Shown here: one piece after another, positions 26,721 through 34,386 of the stretch
How the letters are laid out: each line of letters opens with the position of its first letter
Position numbering within the stretch: position 1 is the first letter of the stretch
Assembly (NCBI GenBank): GCA_022824205.1
Contig: JAJEAI010000020.1
Coordinates: 1-54,538, forward strand
Direction: 5' to 3'
Source of the DNA: Candidatus Binatia bacterium
GTDB lineage: Bacteria > Desulfobacterota > Binatia > UBA9968 > JAJDTQ01
DNA length: 54,538 nucleotides
The notes under the pieces: generated by a model
What the model saw: only the letters and a program-made list of their open reading frames with translations
Databases searched by the model: none
Told to the model about the DNA's origin: nothing
Made by a program: the position numbers and the translations under genes

Positions 26721-27119
26721 CTAAGGCGTGCGTGGATTAGTCTGCTCCGTGTCAGGTTTCCGAGCGGTAGTTGTTCCCGACCCGCCGCTGCCGAAGTAGA
26801 ATCCGATGATGGTTCCCGCTATTCCTGTCAGGGCCGCTACGATCTCGGCAAAACGGGTTCCTGCAGGTAGCGACACGCCACCGAATACGAGAAACACGAC
26901 AAACGAGCCCACCACGGTAAGCGCCAGCATGGATCTCACCGAACCTTCGGGCAGCGCCAGCCCCTTCAACGGAAGATCTTGACGTGAGTGAGCCTTCCAA
27001 GCTGCGTATAGAGGAAGGGCAACCAGTGCTATCAATAACAGAGTCGCTTCCGCGACTACGAGCGGCCAAATGTTACTTACCACAGTTTCGACGACATTCT
27101 CGGCAGCATCACTTTCCAT
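26721..27119 (-). CDS. Small two-to-three-helix membrane protein, unknown
   Basis: 132 residues with hydrophobic segments at about 13-38 (NIWPLVVAEATLLLIALVALPLYAAW) and 62-82 (MLALTVVGSFVVFLVFGGVSL), and a glycine-rich third one (IVAALTGIAGTIIGFYFGSGG). The C-terminus is a short polar tail. I start at ATG 27119 (MESDAAENVV), preceded by GAGGACGAA; the longer frame to 27296 would run into the ImmA gene. Lies 43 bp downstream of the HigA-ImmA gene on the same strand. Resembles small helper membrane proteins of defence or phage islands, without a known family. Confidence 0.65.
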   Translation of the reverse strand: MESDAAENVVETVVSNIWPLVVAEATLLLIALVALPLYAAWKAHSRQDLPLKGLALPEGSVRSMLALTVVGSFVVFLVFGGVSLPAGTRFAEIVAALTGIAGTIIGFYFGSGGSGTTTARKPDTEQTNPRTP

Positions 27120-27162
27120 TTCGTCCTCTTGTTCTCGAATTGGTTGCTCCAAGGCAGAGACT

Positions 27163-28416
27163 TCAAGCAGTTCGTTTCGTCTCGTCCAACTGTCTCCTGA
27201 CTTCGCCCGTGCCGACGAACTGGGACAGGAGGCGATAGTTCTGTCGTTCATGCCGAATCCTGCCAGCGACGATCGCTGGATGAATCTGCGAAACATTCGC
27301 CAGACTTACGACGGCGAACGGCGTGGGATGCCTCGGAACCGTGCTTGTTTCCCAAACCTCGACCGGAATGAACGCCTCTTCGGCCCATTGGTCGGCTTGC
27401 ATTTCTTTCGGGTTCGCCCCACCAACGGCGTCTCGGAGTGTCAAGTCGTCAACGAAAAAGTCCGCTTCATTGCCGTCAAGGTGCAACCCGACGTGGGCTA
27501 GTTCGTGCATCAGGCAGAACCAGAAGTTGTCGATCCGGTCATAGCGTAGCGTTAGTCCGATTACCGGCCTGCCGCTGGTGAGCCGTAACGCCGCGCCGTC
27601 AAGGTAGGTCCTCGGCAGGTGTCGCACAAACTCGATGCCGATGCCATGCTCCCGCAATAGGTCTCTTGCACGGACGGGTCCATTTTCATGGCGACTGAGT
27701 TGTGCGACGCGGCGGAGAAAGTCCAACGTTACAACACCGGGATTGTAACGAACCTCTGACATCCGGTCGTTGGCTAGGGCCATCACCTGCCAACACCAAG
27801 CCTTGAGTGCGTATTCGTCAGTCTTTGCGTTGACGCGGCGGTGGTCGTTCTTGCGATACAGCGGGGCAGAGGCGACCGCCAAGCCCCCGGCTCGTTGGAT
27901 GAGACTGCTGATCAATTCTTCGGCACGGTCGGTCAGGTCGGGCAAGTCTGGAATCCATCCCCGCTTCGCCATCTCCTTGAGCGGGAATCGGCGCGGGTCC
28001 ATATCAGTGAAAGCGGCGTCCAAGGCGGTGCCCTGCTTCTGAAGCAAAACATCGGCAGGTATGTCCAAATGTCGGTTGAGTGCCCGTGCCATCGACATGG
28101 TGATGTCCCGCTTGCCGGACAGGATCTCCGAGACTTTGCTGCGGCTCCCGATGTAGGGTATGAGGTCGCGCTGGGTCAGGCCTTGCTGGTCCATGCGATA
28201 CTCGATGGCGGCGACGGCGCTGGGAAAAGCGATGGGGTGATGCCGCTCCTCGTAGAACTCCACCAGATCGGTGAGGACGTCAAGCTCGACCCTTTCCGGG
28301 TCGTCGGCATCCTCCACCTGCCGGTCGGGACCCGACAAGGCATCCATGAGCTCATTGATCCGAGCCAAAGTTGCCTCGTAGTCCCCTTCCGTGCGGATTG
28401 GCTTGATGCCGGCCAT
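27163..28416 (-). CDS. HigA-type antitoxin fused to ImmA/IrrE metallopeptidase
   Basis: 417 residues. A HigA-like helix-turn-helix (about 78-105: GLTQRDLIPYIGSRSKVSEILSG) is joined to a C-terminal ImmA/IrrE zinc peptidase with MHELAHVGLH (HExxH at 304-308). Such proteins neutralise the toxin and repress the operon through the HTH; the peptidase may cleave a regulator when triggered. I start at ATG 28416 (MAGIKPIRTEG), with GGAGG before it, since the toxin gene stops at 28418 and the two are almost touching. Toxin-first order is the HigBA hallmark. Confidence 0.88.
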   Translation of the reverse strand: MAGIKPIRTEGDYEATLARINELMDALSGPDRQVEDADDPERVELDVLTDLVEFYEERHHPIAFPSAVAAIEYRMDQQGLTQRDLIPYIGSRSKVSEILSGKRDITMSMARALNRHLDIPADVLLQKQGTALDAAFTDMDPRRFPLKEMAKRGWIPDLPDLTDRAEELISSLIQRAGGLAVASAPLYRKNDHRRVNAKTDEYALKAWCWQVMALANDRMSEVRYNPGVVTLDFLRRVAQLSRHENGPVRARDLLREHGIGIEFVRHLPRTYLDGAALRLTSGRPVIGLTLRYDRIDNFWFCLMHELAHVGLHLDGNEADFFVDDLTLRDAVGGANPKEMQADQWAEEAFIPVEVWETSTVPRHPTPFAVVSLANVSQIHPAIVAGRIRHERQNYRLLSQFVGTGEVRRQLDETKRTA

Positions 28417-28417
28417 G

Positions 28418-28726
28418 TTACACCTCCTCCACATTGACACGGTCATATTCGGTGTGGGTACCGATAAACCGTATGTAGATGAGACGTCCCGGGTAAAACA
28501 CCCTGACGATCATTCGATATTCGTTCCCTTTGAACCTGAAGACAACGCGGTCACGCCCGACGATGCTTGCTCGCGGGTGTTGCCGCTGCACGCTTGCGGG
28601 CGAATCCCACTCCGCTCGCCTGACTTGGTCGTACCATGCGCGAAGCCAACTCTCAGCGTCTGGATAACGCTGCCAGAACTCCCTCAAAGCACGTTTGGCG
28701 ATGATCCTCAATAAAAGTGATCCCAA
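28418..28726 (-). CDS. higB: HigB-type mRNA interferase toxin
   Basis: About 102 residues of the RelE-fold HigB family (ribosome-dependent or free mRNA cleavage). Family marks are RIIAKRALREFWQRYPDAESWLRAWY, then RVVFRFKGNEYRMIVRVFY and the end IRFIGTHTEYDRV. The start is a TTG, either at 28726 with AGGA nearby or at 28711, which would begin LRIIAKR like most relatives. It comes directly before the HigA-ImmA antitoxin gene with a one-base gap. The pair is probably autoregulated. Confidence 0.88.
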   Translation of the reverse strand: MGSLLLRIIAKRALREFWQRYPDAESWLRAWYDQVRRAEWDSPASVQRQHPRASIVGRDRVVFRFKGNEYRMIVRVFYPGRLIYIRFIGTHTEYDRVNVEEV

Positions 28727-28773
28727 ATATCCTGAATGTACAATAGTCCCATTAAGGAGTCAAGCGTGATCCG

Positions 28774-29670
28774 TTACCGCTGCTTCGGGTCCAGCGCGTC
28801 GCGCAGGCCGTCGCCGAGGAAGTTGAGGCTGAAGAGGGTGGCGGCGAGGAAGGTGGCGGGGAAGACCAGTGCCCAGGGCTGGGTTTCCATTTGGGTGGCG
28901 CCTTCGCTGATGAGGACGCCCCAGCTCGTCATGGGCTCCTGGATGCCCAGGCCGAGGAAACTCAGGAAGCTCTCGAACAGGATGGCGCGGGGGACGGTGA
29001 GGGTGGCGAAGACCGCCACGGGGCCGATGACGTTGGGGATGACGTGGCGCAGGACGATCCAGGCCGGCGGCGCGCCCATGGCGCGGGCGGCCTCCACGAA
29101 CTCCCGGCGCTTGAGGGAGAGGGTCTCGCCGCGGACGATGCGTGCCATGTCGAGCCACTCCACCATGCCGATGGCCACGAAGATCAGCACCACGTGGCGA
29201 CCGAAGTAGACCATCAGCAGGATCACGAAGAACATGAAGGGCAGGGCGTAGAGGATGTCCACGAAGCGCATCATGAGGGAGTCCGCAGTGCCGCCGGCGT
29301 ACCCCGACACGGTGCCCCAGAACACTCCCACCATGACGCTCACCACGGACGCCGCGAGGCCCACCGAGAGCGAGATGCGCCCGGCGTAGAGCGTGCGCAG
29401 GAACAGGTCCCGGCCGTTGGCGTCGGTGCCGAACGGGTGGCCGCCGGCAAGGCTGGGGCCGGTGCCGATGGCGTCCCAGAAGATCTCGTCGATGGCGTAG
29501 GGGGAGAGCAGTGGGACGGCCACCGAGAGGACGGCGAGCACGCACAACGTCGTCAGACCGGCCATGGCGGCGCGGTTGCGCCGGAGGTGCATCGCGGCGT
29601 CGCGCCAGGGGCTGCGGCCCGCGGCGGCCACGGCCGGGCGGCCCCGGGTCACGGTGGCGGCCTCAGTCAT
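28774..29670 (-). CDS. Peptide ABC transporter permease (OppC-type), second cluster
   Basis: 298-aa inner-membrane permease. OppC_N-type first helix (AAMAGLTTLCVLAVLSVAVPLLSP), DANGRDLFLRTLYAGRISLSVG and the EAA loop EAARAMGAPPAWIVLRHVIPN are clear. The end LNFLGDGLRDALDPKQR is the standard OppC C-terminus. It is the last gene of the second uptake cluster (binding protein, B, C) and no ATP-binding genes follow, so this importer must borrow ATPases, perhaps OppD/OppF at 19768-21923. Confidence 0.93.
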   Translation of the reverse strand: MTEAATVTRGRPAVAAAGRSPWRDAAMHLRRNRAAMAGLTTLCVLAVLSVAVPLLSPYAIDEIFWDAIGTGPSLAGGHPFGTDANGRDLFLRTLYAGRISLSVGLAASVVSVMVGVFWGTVSGYAGGTADSLMMRFVDILYALPFMFFVILLMVYFGRHVVLIFVAIGMVEWLDMARIVRGETLSLKRREFVEAARAMGAPPAWIVLRHVIPNVIGPVAVFATLTVPRAILFESFLSFLGLGIQEPMTSWGVLISEGATQMETQPWALVFPATFLAATLFSLNFLGDGLRDALDPKQR

Positions 29671-29727
29671 GACGCACCTGCCGGTACGATGTCACGGTGC
29701 CATGATGTCACGGTGCCGTTCACGAGA

Positions 29728-30654
29728 CTATTCACGGGACCGCACCCTGGGGTCGAGGACTCCGTAGAGCAGGTCCACAACCAGGTTGAGCGCGATGATG
29801 AGCGCGCCATAGGTGACCACCACTCCCATCACCAGTGTGTAGTCGCGGTTGAGGGCGCCCTGCACGAAGTAGCGGCCGAGGCCGGGGATGCCGAAGATCT
29901 GCTCGATGACCACCGACCCGGTGACGATGGCGGCGGTGGCGGGTCCGAGGTAGGAGACCACCGGGGTCAGCGCGTTCTTGAGGGCGTGGCGGAAGACGAC
30001 GCGCCGTTCCGTGAGCCCCTTGGCGCGGCCGGTGCGGATGAAGTCGGCGTTCAGCACTTCGAGCATGCTGCCCCGGGACAGCCGGGCGATGTAGGCCACC
30101 TGCGGCAGTGCCAGGGAGATCACCGGCAGCAGCAGGTGGCGCACCCCGCCGTCGCCCAGGCCGCCCACGGGCAGGAGGTTCAGGTAGACGCCGATGACCA
30201 GCGACAGCAGGGGGGCGACCACGAAGTTGGGCACCGCGATGCCGGTCATGGCGAGGCCCATGACCATGTGGTCCGCCGCGGAGTTGCGCCGCTGCGCGGC
30301 CCAGGCGCCGAGGCCGACGCCGAGCAGCACCGCCGCGGCCATGGCCAGCAGGCCGATCTTGAGCGACACCGGAAAGCCCGCGGCGATCAGCTCGGTGACG
30401 GTGAAGTCGCGGTACTTGAAGGACGGGCCGAAGTCACCCCGCGCGAGGCCGCCGAGGTAGCGGAGGAACTGTCGCGGCAGGGGCTCGTCGAGATGGTAGA
30501 CGCGGTTCAGGTTGGCGGAGATCTCCGGCGGCACCACCCGCTCGCGGTCGAAGGGGCCGCCCGGCGCCAGCCGGATCATGAAGAAGGCGATGGCGATGAT
30601 GATGAAGAGCGTCGGCACGGCCGACGCCAACCGCCGTATCAGGTAGGTCCACAA
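29728..30654 (-). CDS. Peptide ABC transporter permease (OppB-type), second cluster
   Basis: 308-aa permease starting at a TTG (MWTYLIRRLASAVPTLFIIIAIAFFMIRLAPGGPF is the OppB hallmark). Six helices; LNADFIRTGRAKGLTERRVVFRHALKNA is the ATPase-contact loop. Closer to the true OppB of oligopeptide systems than the first-cluster permease, which is DppB-like. A dispersed repeat separates it from the upstream binding-protein gene. Confidence 0.92.
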   Translation of the reverse strand: MWTYLIRRLASAVPTLFIIIAIAFFMIRLAPGGPFDRERVVPPEISANLNRVYHLDEPLPRQFLRYLGGLARGDFGPSFKYRDFTVTELIAAGFPVSLKIGLLAMAAAVLLGVGLGAWAAQRRNSAADHMVMGLAMTGIAVPNFVVAPLLSLVIGVYLNLLPVGGLGDGGVRHLLLPVISLALPQVAYIARLSRGSMLEVLNADFIRTGRAKGLTERRVVFRHALKNALTPVVSYLGPATAAIVTGSVVIEQIFGIPGLGRYFVQGALNRDYTLVMGVVVTYGALIIALNLVVDLLYGVLDPRVRSRE

Positions 30655-30664
30655 GGGAGGTCCG

Positions 30665-30812
30665 CGATTTCAGGCCTGAGCCCGCCGAAGGGCTCGGGAC
30701 GAACGGTTGTTGGAAGGTTCTCTCCGTCTCTCCTGAGCGTAGAGAGGCGCCGGCCGACCGAAGTCGAAGGGCGCCGTTTCGCTGCCATCCGATTACTCGG
30801 ACAGGCTCCCAG
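30665..30812 (+). repeat. Dispersed ~150-bp repeat, copy B
   Basis: Contains GGCTCGGGACGAACGG, TTGGAAGGTTC, a CTCCTGAGCG block, CCGACCGAAGTCGAAGGGCG and CTGCCATCCGATTACTCGG, in the same order as copy A at 11397-11551. It lies between the OppA-type and OppB-type genes, within one presumed operon, so it is transcribed. Confidence 0.75.
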
Positions 30813-30815
30813 GCA

Positions 30816-32438
30816 TCACGGCGCCAGCGACAAATGCCGGGTCGGGTGCACGTCCATCACGTTGTCCACCCACCCCTTCACCCTCGGGTTCACCAGGTGC
30901 TGGGTCGTGTAGTGGTAGATGGGGATGATGGGCATGTCCTCCAACAGAATGCTCTCCGCCTTCTGCATGAGCCCGGCCCGGACCTTCAGGTCGGTCTCCT
31001 TCTCCGCCTTGCGCATGAGGGCGTCGTACTCGGCGTTGGCATACCCCGCCGGGTTCATGGTGCCGACGTCGCCCTTGAGCAGTTCCAGGAAGGTGTTGGC
31101 GTCGTTGTAGTCGCCGATCCAGCCTGCGCGCAGCGCCTCGAACTGCTTGGCCTTGCGGGTGGTGAGATAGACCTTCCATTCCTGGTTGAAGAGTTCGGTC
31201 TGCACGCCCAGGGCCTGTTTCCACATGCCCCCGACGGCGATGGCGATGCGCTTGTGGCTGTCGCTGGTGTTGTAGAGGATCTGCACCTTCAGCGGTTTGT
31301 CCTTCGAGTACCCCGCTTCGGCGTAGAGCTTCCTGGCCCGGGCCAGGCGCTCGGCCTTGGAAAGGCCCGCCCACGGCACCTTGGCGCCCGCGTACTGGTT
31401 CACGCCCGGCGGTACCCATGCATAGGCGGGAATCTCGCCGCCCTTGGTGACCCTGCCGGTGAGGATCTCCCGGTCGATGGCCATGGCCAGGGCGTTGCGC
31501 AGCCCGGGGCGGTCGCGGAACGGCGCCTTGGTGAGGTTCAGGGCGTAATAGTAGGTGCCGAGGTACGCCGTGTTGTGGAATTGGTCGCCCAGGTTCTTTT
31601 CCACCCATTCGATCTGGTCGATGGGGACGTCGGCCGTCACGTCCAACTCGCCCCCACGATACCGCTTGAGCTCCGCGCTCCTGTTCTCGGTGGGGTGGAA
31701 TACCACCGCGTCGATGCGCACGTTGGCCGCGTCCCAGTAATGCGGGTTGCGCTCCAGACGGACGTGGCTCTGAGGAACCCATTCGGCGAGTTGGTAGGCG
31801 CCGTTGGAGACCAGGTTGCCGGGGCGGGTCCACTTGTCGCCGTGCTGCTCCAGGGTCTTGCGGTGCACCGGGTACGCCTGGTGGTGCGTGAGCATGCCGA
31901 TGAAGTAAGGGGTCGGCGCCTTGAGGGTCACCTTCAGGGTGTGCGCGTCCACGGCTTCCACCCCCATGCGCTCCAGCTCCTTGACCTGCCCCTTGGTGAT
32001 GGCCTCGGCGTTGTCAATGGGCCAGAGGATGAAGGCGTAGCTCGATCCCACCGCCGGGTCCACGCCCCGCCGCAACGCGAAGACGAAATCGTCAGCCGTC
32101 ACCGCATCGCCGTTGGACCACTTGGCGTCCTTCCGAAGCCGGAACGTGTACACGGTACCGTCGTCGCTCAGGGTCCAGCTCTCCGCCACGCCGGGGACCA
32201 GGGAGCCGTCCGCGCTTTCCGCCACCAGCCCCTCGAAGAGGTCGCGCTGGATGTTTGCCTCGGGAACCCCCGACGACTTGTGCACGTCCAGTGTCTCCGG
32301 CTCCGCGCCGTTGCCGCGCTGGAGCGTGTTGTTTGCGGCGTGGGTGGAGGAAAGGCCGAGGAACACAGCGGCCAAGAGGACGAAGAACAGCGTTCGGGCG
32401 GACGATGCGAGGCGATTCCTTGCCGGCGCTTCAAGCAT
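30816..32438 (-). CDS. Oligopeptide-binding protein (OppA/MppA-like)
   Basis: 540-aa periplasmic SBP_bac_5 protein. A Sec signal peptide (ARTLFFVLLAAVFLGLSSTHAA) is followed directly by the OppA-like start NTLQRGNGAEPETLDVHKSSGVPEANI and by KWSNGDAVTADDFVFALRRGVDP. Begins the second uptake cluster. I start at ATG 32438 (MLEAPARNRLASS), which puts the signal peptide at the N-terminus; the open frame to 32531 has no such sense. E. coli OppA and MppA are the nearest described type, binding oligopeptides or murein peptide. Confidence 0.93.
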   Translation of the reverse strand: MLEAPARNRLASSARTLFFVLLAAVFLGLSSTHAANNTLQRGNGAEPETLDVHKSSGVPEANIQRDLFEGLVAESADGSLVPGVAESWTLSDDGTVYTFRLRKDAKWSNGDAVTADDFVFALRRGVDPAVGSSYAFILWPIDNAEAITKGQVKELERMGVEAVDAHTLKVTLKAPTPYFIGMLTHHQAYPVHRKTLEQHGDKWTRPGNLVSNGAYQLAEWVPQSHVRLERNPHYWDAANVRIDAVVFHPTENRSAELKRYRGGELDVTADVPIDQIEWVEKNLGDQFHNTAYLGTYYYALNLTKAPFRDRPGLRNALAMAIDREILTGRVTKGGEIPAYAWVPPGVNQYAGAKVPWAGLSKAERLARARKLYAEAGYSKDKPLKVQILYNTSDSHKRIAIAVGGMWKQALGVQTELFNQEWKVYLTTRKAKQFEALRAGWIGDYNDANTFLELLKGDVGTMNPAGYANAEYDALMRKAEKETDLKVRAGLMQKAESILLEDMPIIPIYHYTTQHLVNPRVKGWVDNVMDVHPTRHLSLAP

Positions 32439-32716
32439 GTTCAAGACCCTCCCAAGGGTGAGGACGATTATGGATCGGTGCCGCGAGAAAGGCCCGGCAT
32501 ACGGGGGCCGATACACGGACCAGCATACCATATCTGGATGTCCTCCAGACTAGCACACTACATCTGGTTGTTTAACCATGTCCTGGCTGCCGGTGAGGAC
32601 GAGGACCGACAGGAAATCCCGGGTGATGGCCCTCGGGCTCCCGCTGGCGTTGTTCGCTATTGTGTCCTCGGCTACTCCAAAACACCCGACCTTGCATTGT
32701 ATGTCGATGCTTCTTC

Positions 32717-32733
32717 TGTACATTGGAAGTACA
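32717..32733 (+). promoter_or_regulatory. Candidate MazE operator (TGTAC-N7-GTACA)
   Basis: Perfect 5-bp inverted repeat TGTAC / GTACA spaced by seven bases, ending one base before the mazE-like ATG. AbrB/MazE-fold antitoxins bind such sites, and the position would let the protein block its own translation-start region. The GGAA inside it is the only ribosome-site-like stretch. Confidence 0.5.
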
Positions 32734-32734
32734 A

Positions 32735-32959
32735 ATGGAACTTGCCAGGATCACCTCACGCGGCCGGACGACGATTCCCAAGAAGATCCGGGAGGCGGCA
32801 AACCTTCGGGAGGGCGACATGATTGCCTTCAAGGTCGAGGGAGATCATGTCGTGGTGCGCAAGGTCATCGCGGGCGCCGACGCCTACTGGCAAGGCTTCT
32901 CCAAAGTCCTGAACGAGTGGGTCTCACGGGAAGACGAGGAAGCGTGGCGTGACCTTTGA
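32735..32959 (+). CDS. AbrB/MazE-type antitoxin
   Basis: 74 residues. The swapped-hairpin AbrB DNA-binding domain fills the N-terminal half: MELARITSRGRTTIPKKIR, then LREGDMIAFKVEGDHVVVRKV. The C-terminal part (YWQGFSKVLNEWVSREDEEAWRDL) is the toxin-binding tail. I start at ATG 32735, the normal place for this fold; the frame is open to 32660. The following MazF-like gene starts 11 bases before this stop, the usual coupling, but that toxin is broken, so the antitoxin is now solitary. Confidence 0.87.
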   Translation: MELARITSRGRTTIPKKIREAANLREGDMIAFKVEGDHVVVRKVIAGADAYWQGFSKVLNEWVSREDEEAWRDL

Positions 32960-33203
32960 CGCGCTCGACGTGGTCGTCGTTCCATTCCCTTTCACGGACG
33001 GGGAAACCAGCAAGCGAGGGTCATCGGGAATCTTACGGATCGTCATTCCCGCGAAACCGGCTGTTTCAAAACACCATCTTGGCGAGGCAACAACCCCCAG
33101 AAACGTCATTCCCGCGAAAGCGGGAATCCAGGTGGGGTGGAGTGGGGAAACGCCGCCGGAGCGCCCCGCCACCACCCCTGGATTCCCGCCTTCGCGGGAA
33201 TGA
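32949..33203 (+). pseudogene. MazF/PemK-type toxin, truncated by a palindromic repeat
   Basis: The GTG start at 32949 gives TFDALDVVVVPFPFTDGETSKR, which is the opening strand and loop of MazF/PemK toxins. After about 24 residues the similarity stops: the frame reads GSSGILRIVIPAK and then straight through the composite repeat (PAKAGIQVG...PGFPPSRE) to a stop inside the right palindrome. The rest of the toxin does not reappear after the repeat, so this is a 5' remnant with the catalytic C-terminal half lost. Confidence 0.8.
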
Positions 33204-33275
33204 CGATCCGGGCTGTAGCGGGCTTCTGTAACTAACTGAATTCATTCGACATGATTCTATTCTCATATCAATGAC
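33042..33275. repeat. Composite palindromic repeat, longest copy, with inner module
   Basis: Starts GTCATTCCCGCG, continues with the inner module GGCTGTTTCAAAACACC...TTGGCGAGGCAACAACCCCC (about 33058-33098), a second GTCATTCCCGCGAAAGCGGG palindrome (33104 on), a spacer, the inverted copy (to about 33205), the tail CTGTAGCGGGCTTCTGTAAC, an ATTCATTCGACATGATT segment and an end in TCAATGAC. First bases GTCATT and last bases AATGAC are inverted copies. Confidence 0.85.
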
Positions 33276-33330
33276 GATTCGTAGGGCGTGCTTCCGATCC
33301 CTTTTCACCAACTCTCTTGCAACATGGAGG

Positions 33331-34146
33331 TTAGTTCGAGGACACAGCCGGTTTCGGGCTCTCAGGGAACAGGCCGTGCTTGGTGAGGAACTCGATCATG
33401 AAGCGGTCGAACAGCCAGGGCTGCTCAATCTGGCAGGCGTGCCCGGCGCCGGGCAGCACCTTCAGCTCGCAACCCGGAATCTGTTCCTGCAGCGCGAACG
33501 AGCGTGTATGGGCGTTGTCCTCGCTGCCGGTGAGGATGATGACCGGGCACCCGATGCCCGAGTAGTGGCCCTCGGGCTCCTGCTCCTGGAGCGCCCCGAA
33601 CTGGTGACAGATCGTGTCCACGTCCGCGAACTCATTGCGTTCGGTGAACAGGTTGGCGAAGAAATGCGCCAGCGGGGTGGCGCGGAACGCCGGGCTCAAG
33701 TCCTCGAACGTGTACCTCCAGCGAAAGCCGATGCCGTTCGCGCGGTAGGTTTCGATGCGCCGCTGGAAGTTGCTCTTGTCGGTGGAATACCCCTTGCCCG
33801 ACAGGATGATCGCCGGCGTCCGGTCGGGACGCTGGTGATACATGTAGGGGGCGATGGCCGATCCCACCGAAGAGCCCACGAGGATGGCGGCCTCCCCGGG
33901 AAAAGCGTCGTCCAACGCCTCCCAGCACGCCTCCGCCATGTCATCCATGGTCAGCCCCGCCTCCGCCTTCGGTGACCGCCCGTACCCCGGAATGTCGACG
34001 GCGATGCACCGGAACCAGGTCGACAGGTGCGCCATCTGGAAGATCCAGCACGACTGGTCCATCGGGTTCGGGTGGATGAACGCCATCACGGGGCCGGTGC
34101 GGCCCATGCGCTCGTAGTAGAGGGGTCCGTCGATGTGGTTGGCCAT
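33331..34146 (-). CDS. Alpha/beta hydrolase, copy 2
   Basis: 271 residues, same length as the hydrolase at 18886-19701 and alike along its whole length (both begin PLYYERMGRTGPVMAFIHPNP). The elbow is GSSVG with Ser93, and Asp210 and His236 of the triad are kept. The most changed region is about residues 111-145, the cap that shapes the active site, so the two may act on different substrates. Both copies lie near peptide-uptake clusters, although here a MazEF remnant and a repeat separate them. Confidence 0.88.
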   Translation of the reverse strand: MANHIDGPLYYERMGRTGPVMAFIHPNPMDQSCWIFQMAHLSTWFRCIAVDIPGYGRSPKAEAGLTMDDMAEACWEALDDAFPGEAAILVGSSVGSAIAPYMYHQRPDRTPAIILSGKGYSTDKSNFQRRIETYRANGIGFRWRYTFEDLSPAFRATPLAHFFANLFTERNEFADVDTICHQFGALQEQEPEGHYSGIGCPVIILTGSEDNAHTRSFALQEQIPGCELKVLPGAGHACQIEQPWLFDRFMIEFLTKHGLFPESPKPAVSSN

Positions 34147-34164
34147 CGTGTTCCTCCCGGTGAA

Positions 34165-34386
34165 TCAGAGATACTTTCCTGCCAGTCTGTCGTGACGCGG
34201 GTTGGCGCGTCGCGTCGCCTTGAACCGGCCCCGCCATCGAGAAGCGAACGAGGGCGTCTTCCCGGCGACCACTTCCGTGAGCTCCCGCTCGATGAGCTCT
34301 GACAGGGACAGGTTACGGGAACGAGCATACTGCTTCGCCACCGAGAGTACCTCCGCGTCCACCGTGATTGTGAGCGTTTTCTTCAT
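34165..34386 (-). CDS. Small DUF6364-like antitoxin (ribbon-helix-helix type)
   Basis: 73 residues: KKTLTITVDAEVLSVAKQYARSRNLSLSELIERELTEVV is the pattern of RHH-type antitoxins of the DUF6364 group, normally paired with a PIN toxin. The basic C-terminal tail (RWRGRFKATRRANPRHDRL) follows. The ATG at 34386 overlaps the stop of the upstream chimeric gene as ATGA. No PIN gene follows; the next gene downstream is the alpha/beta hydrolase, so the usual toxin partner is missing. Confidence 0.7.
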   Translation of the reverse strand: MKKTLTITVDAEVLSVAKQYARSRNLSLSELIERELTEVVAGKTPSFASRWRGRFKATRRANPRHDRLAGKYL

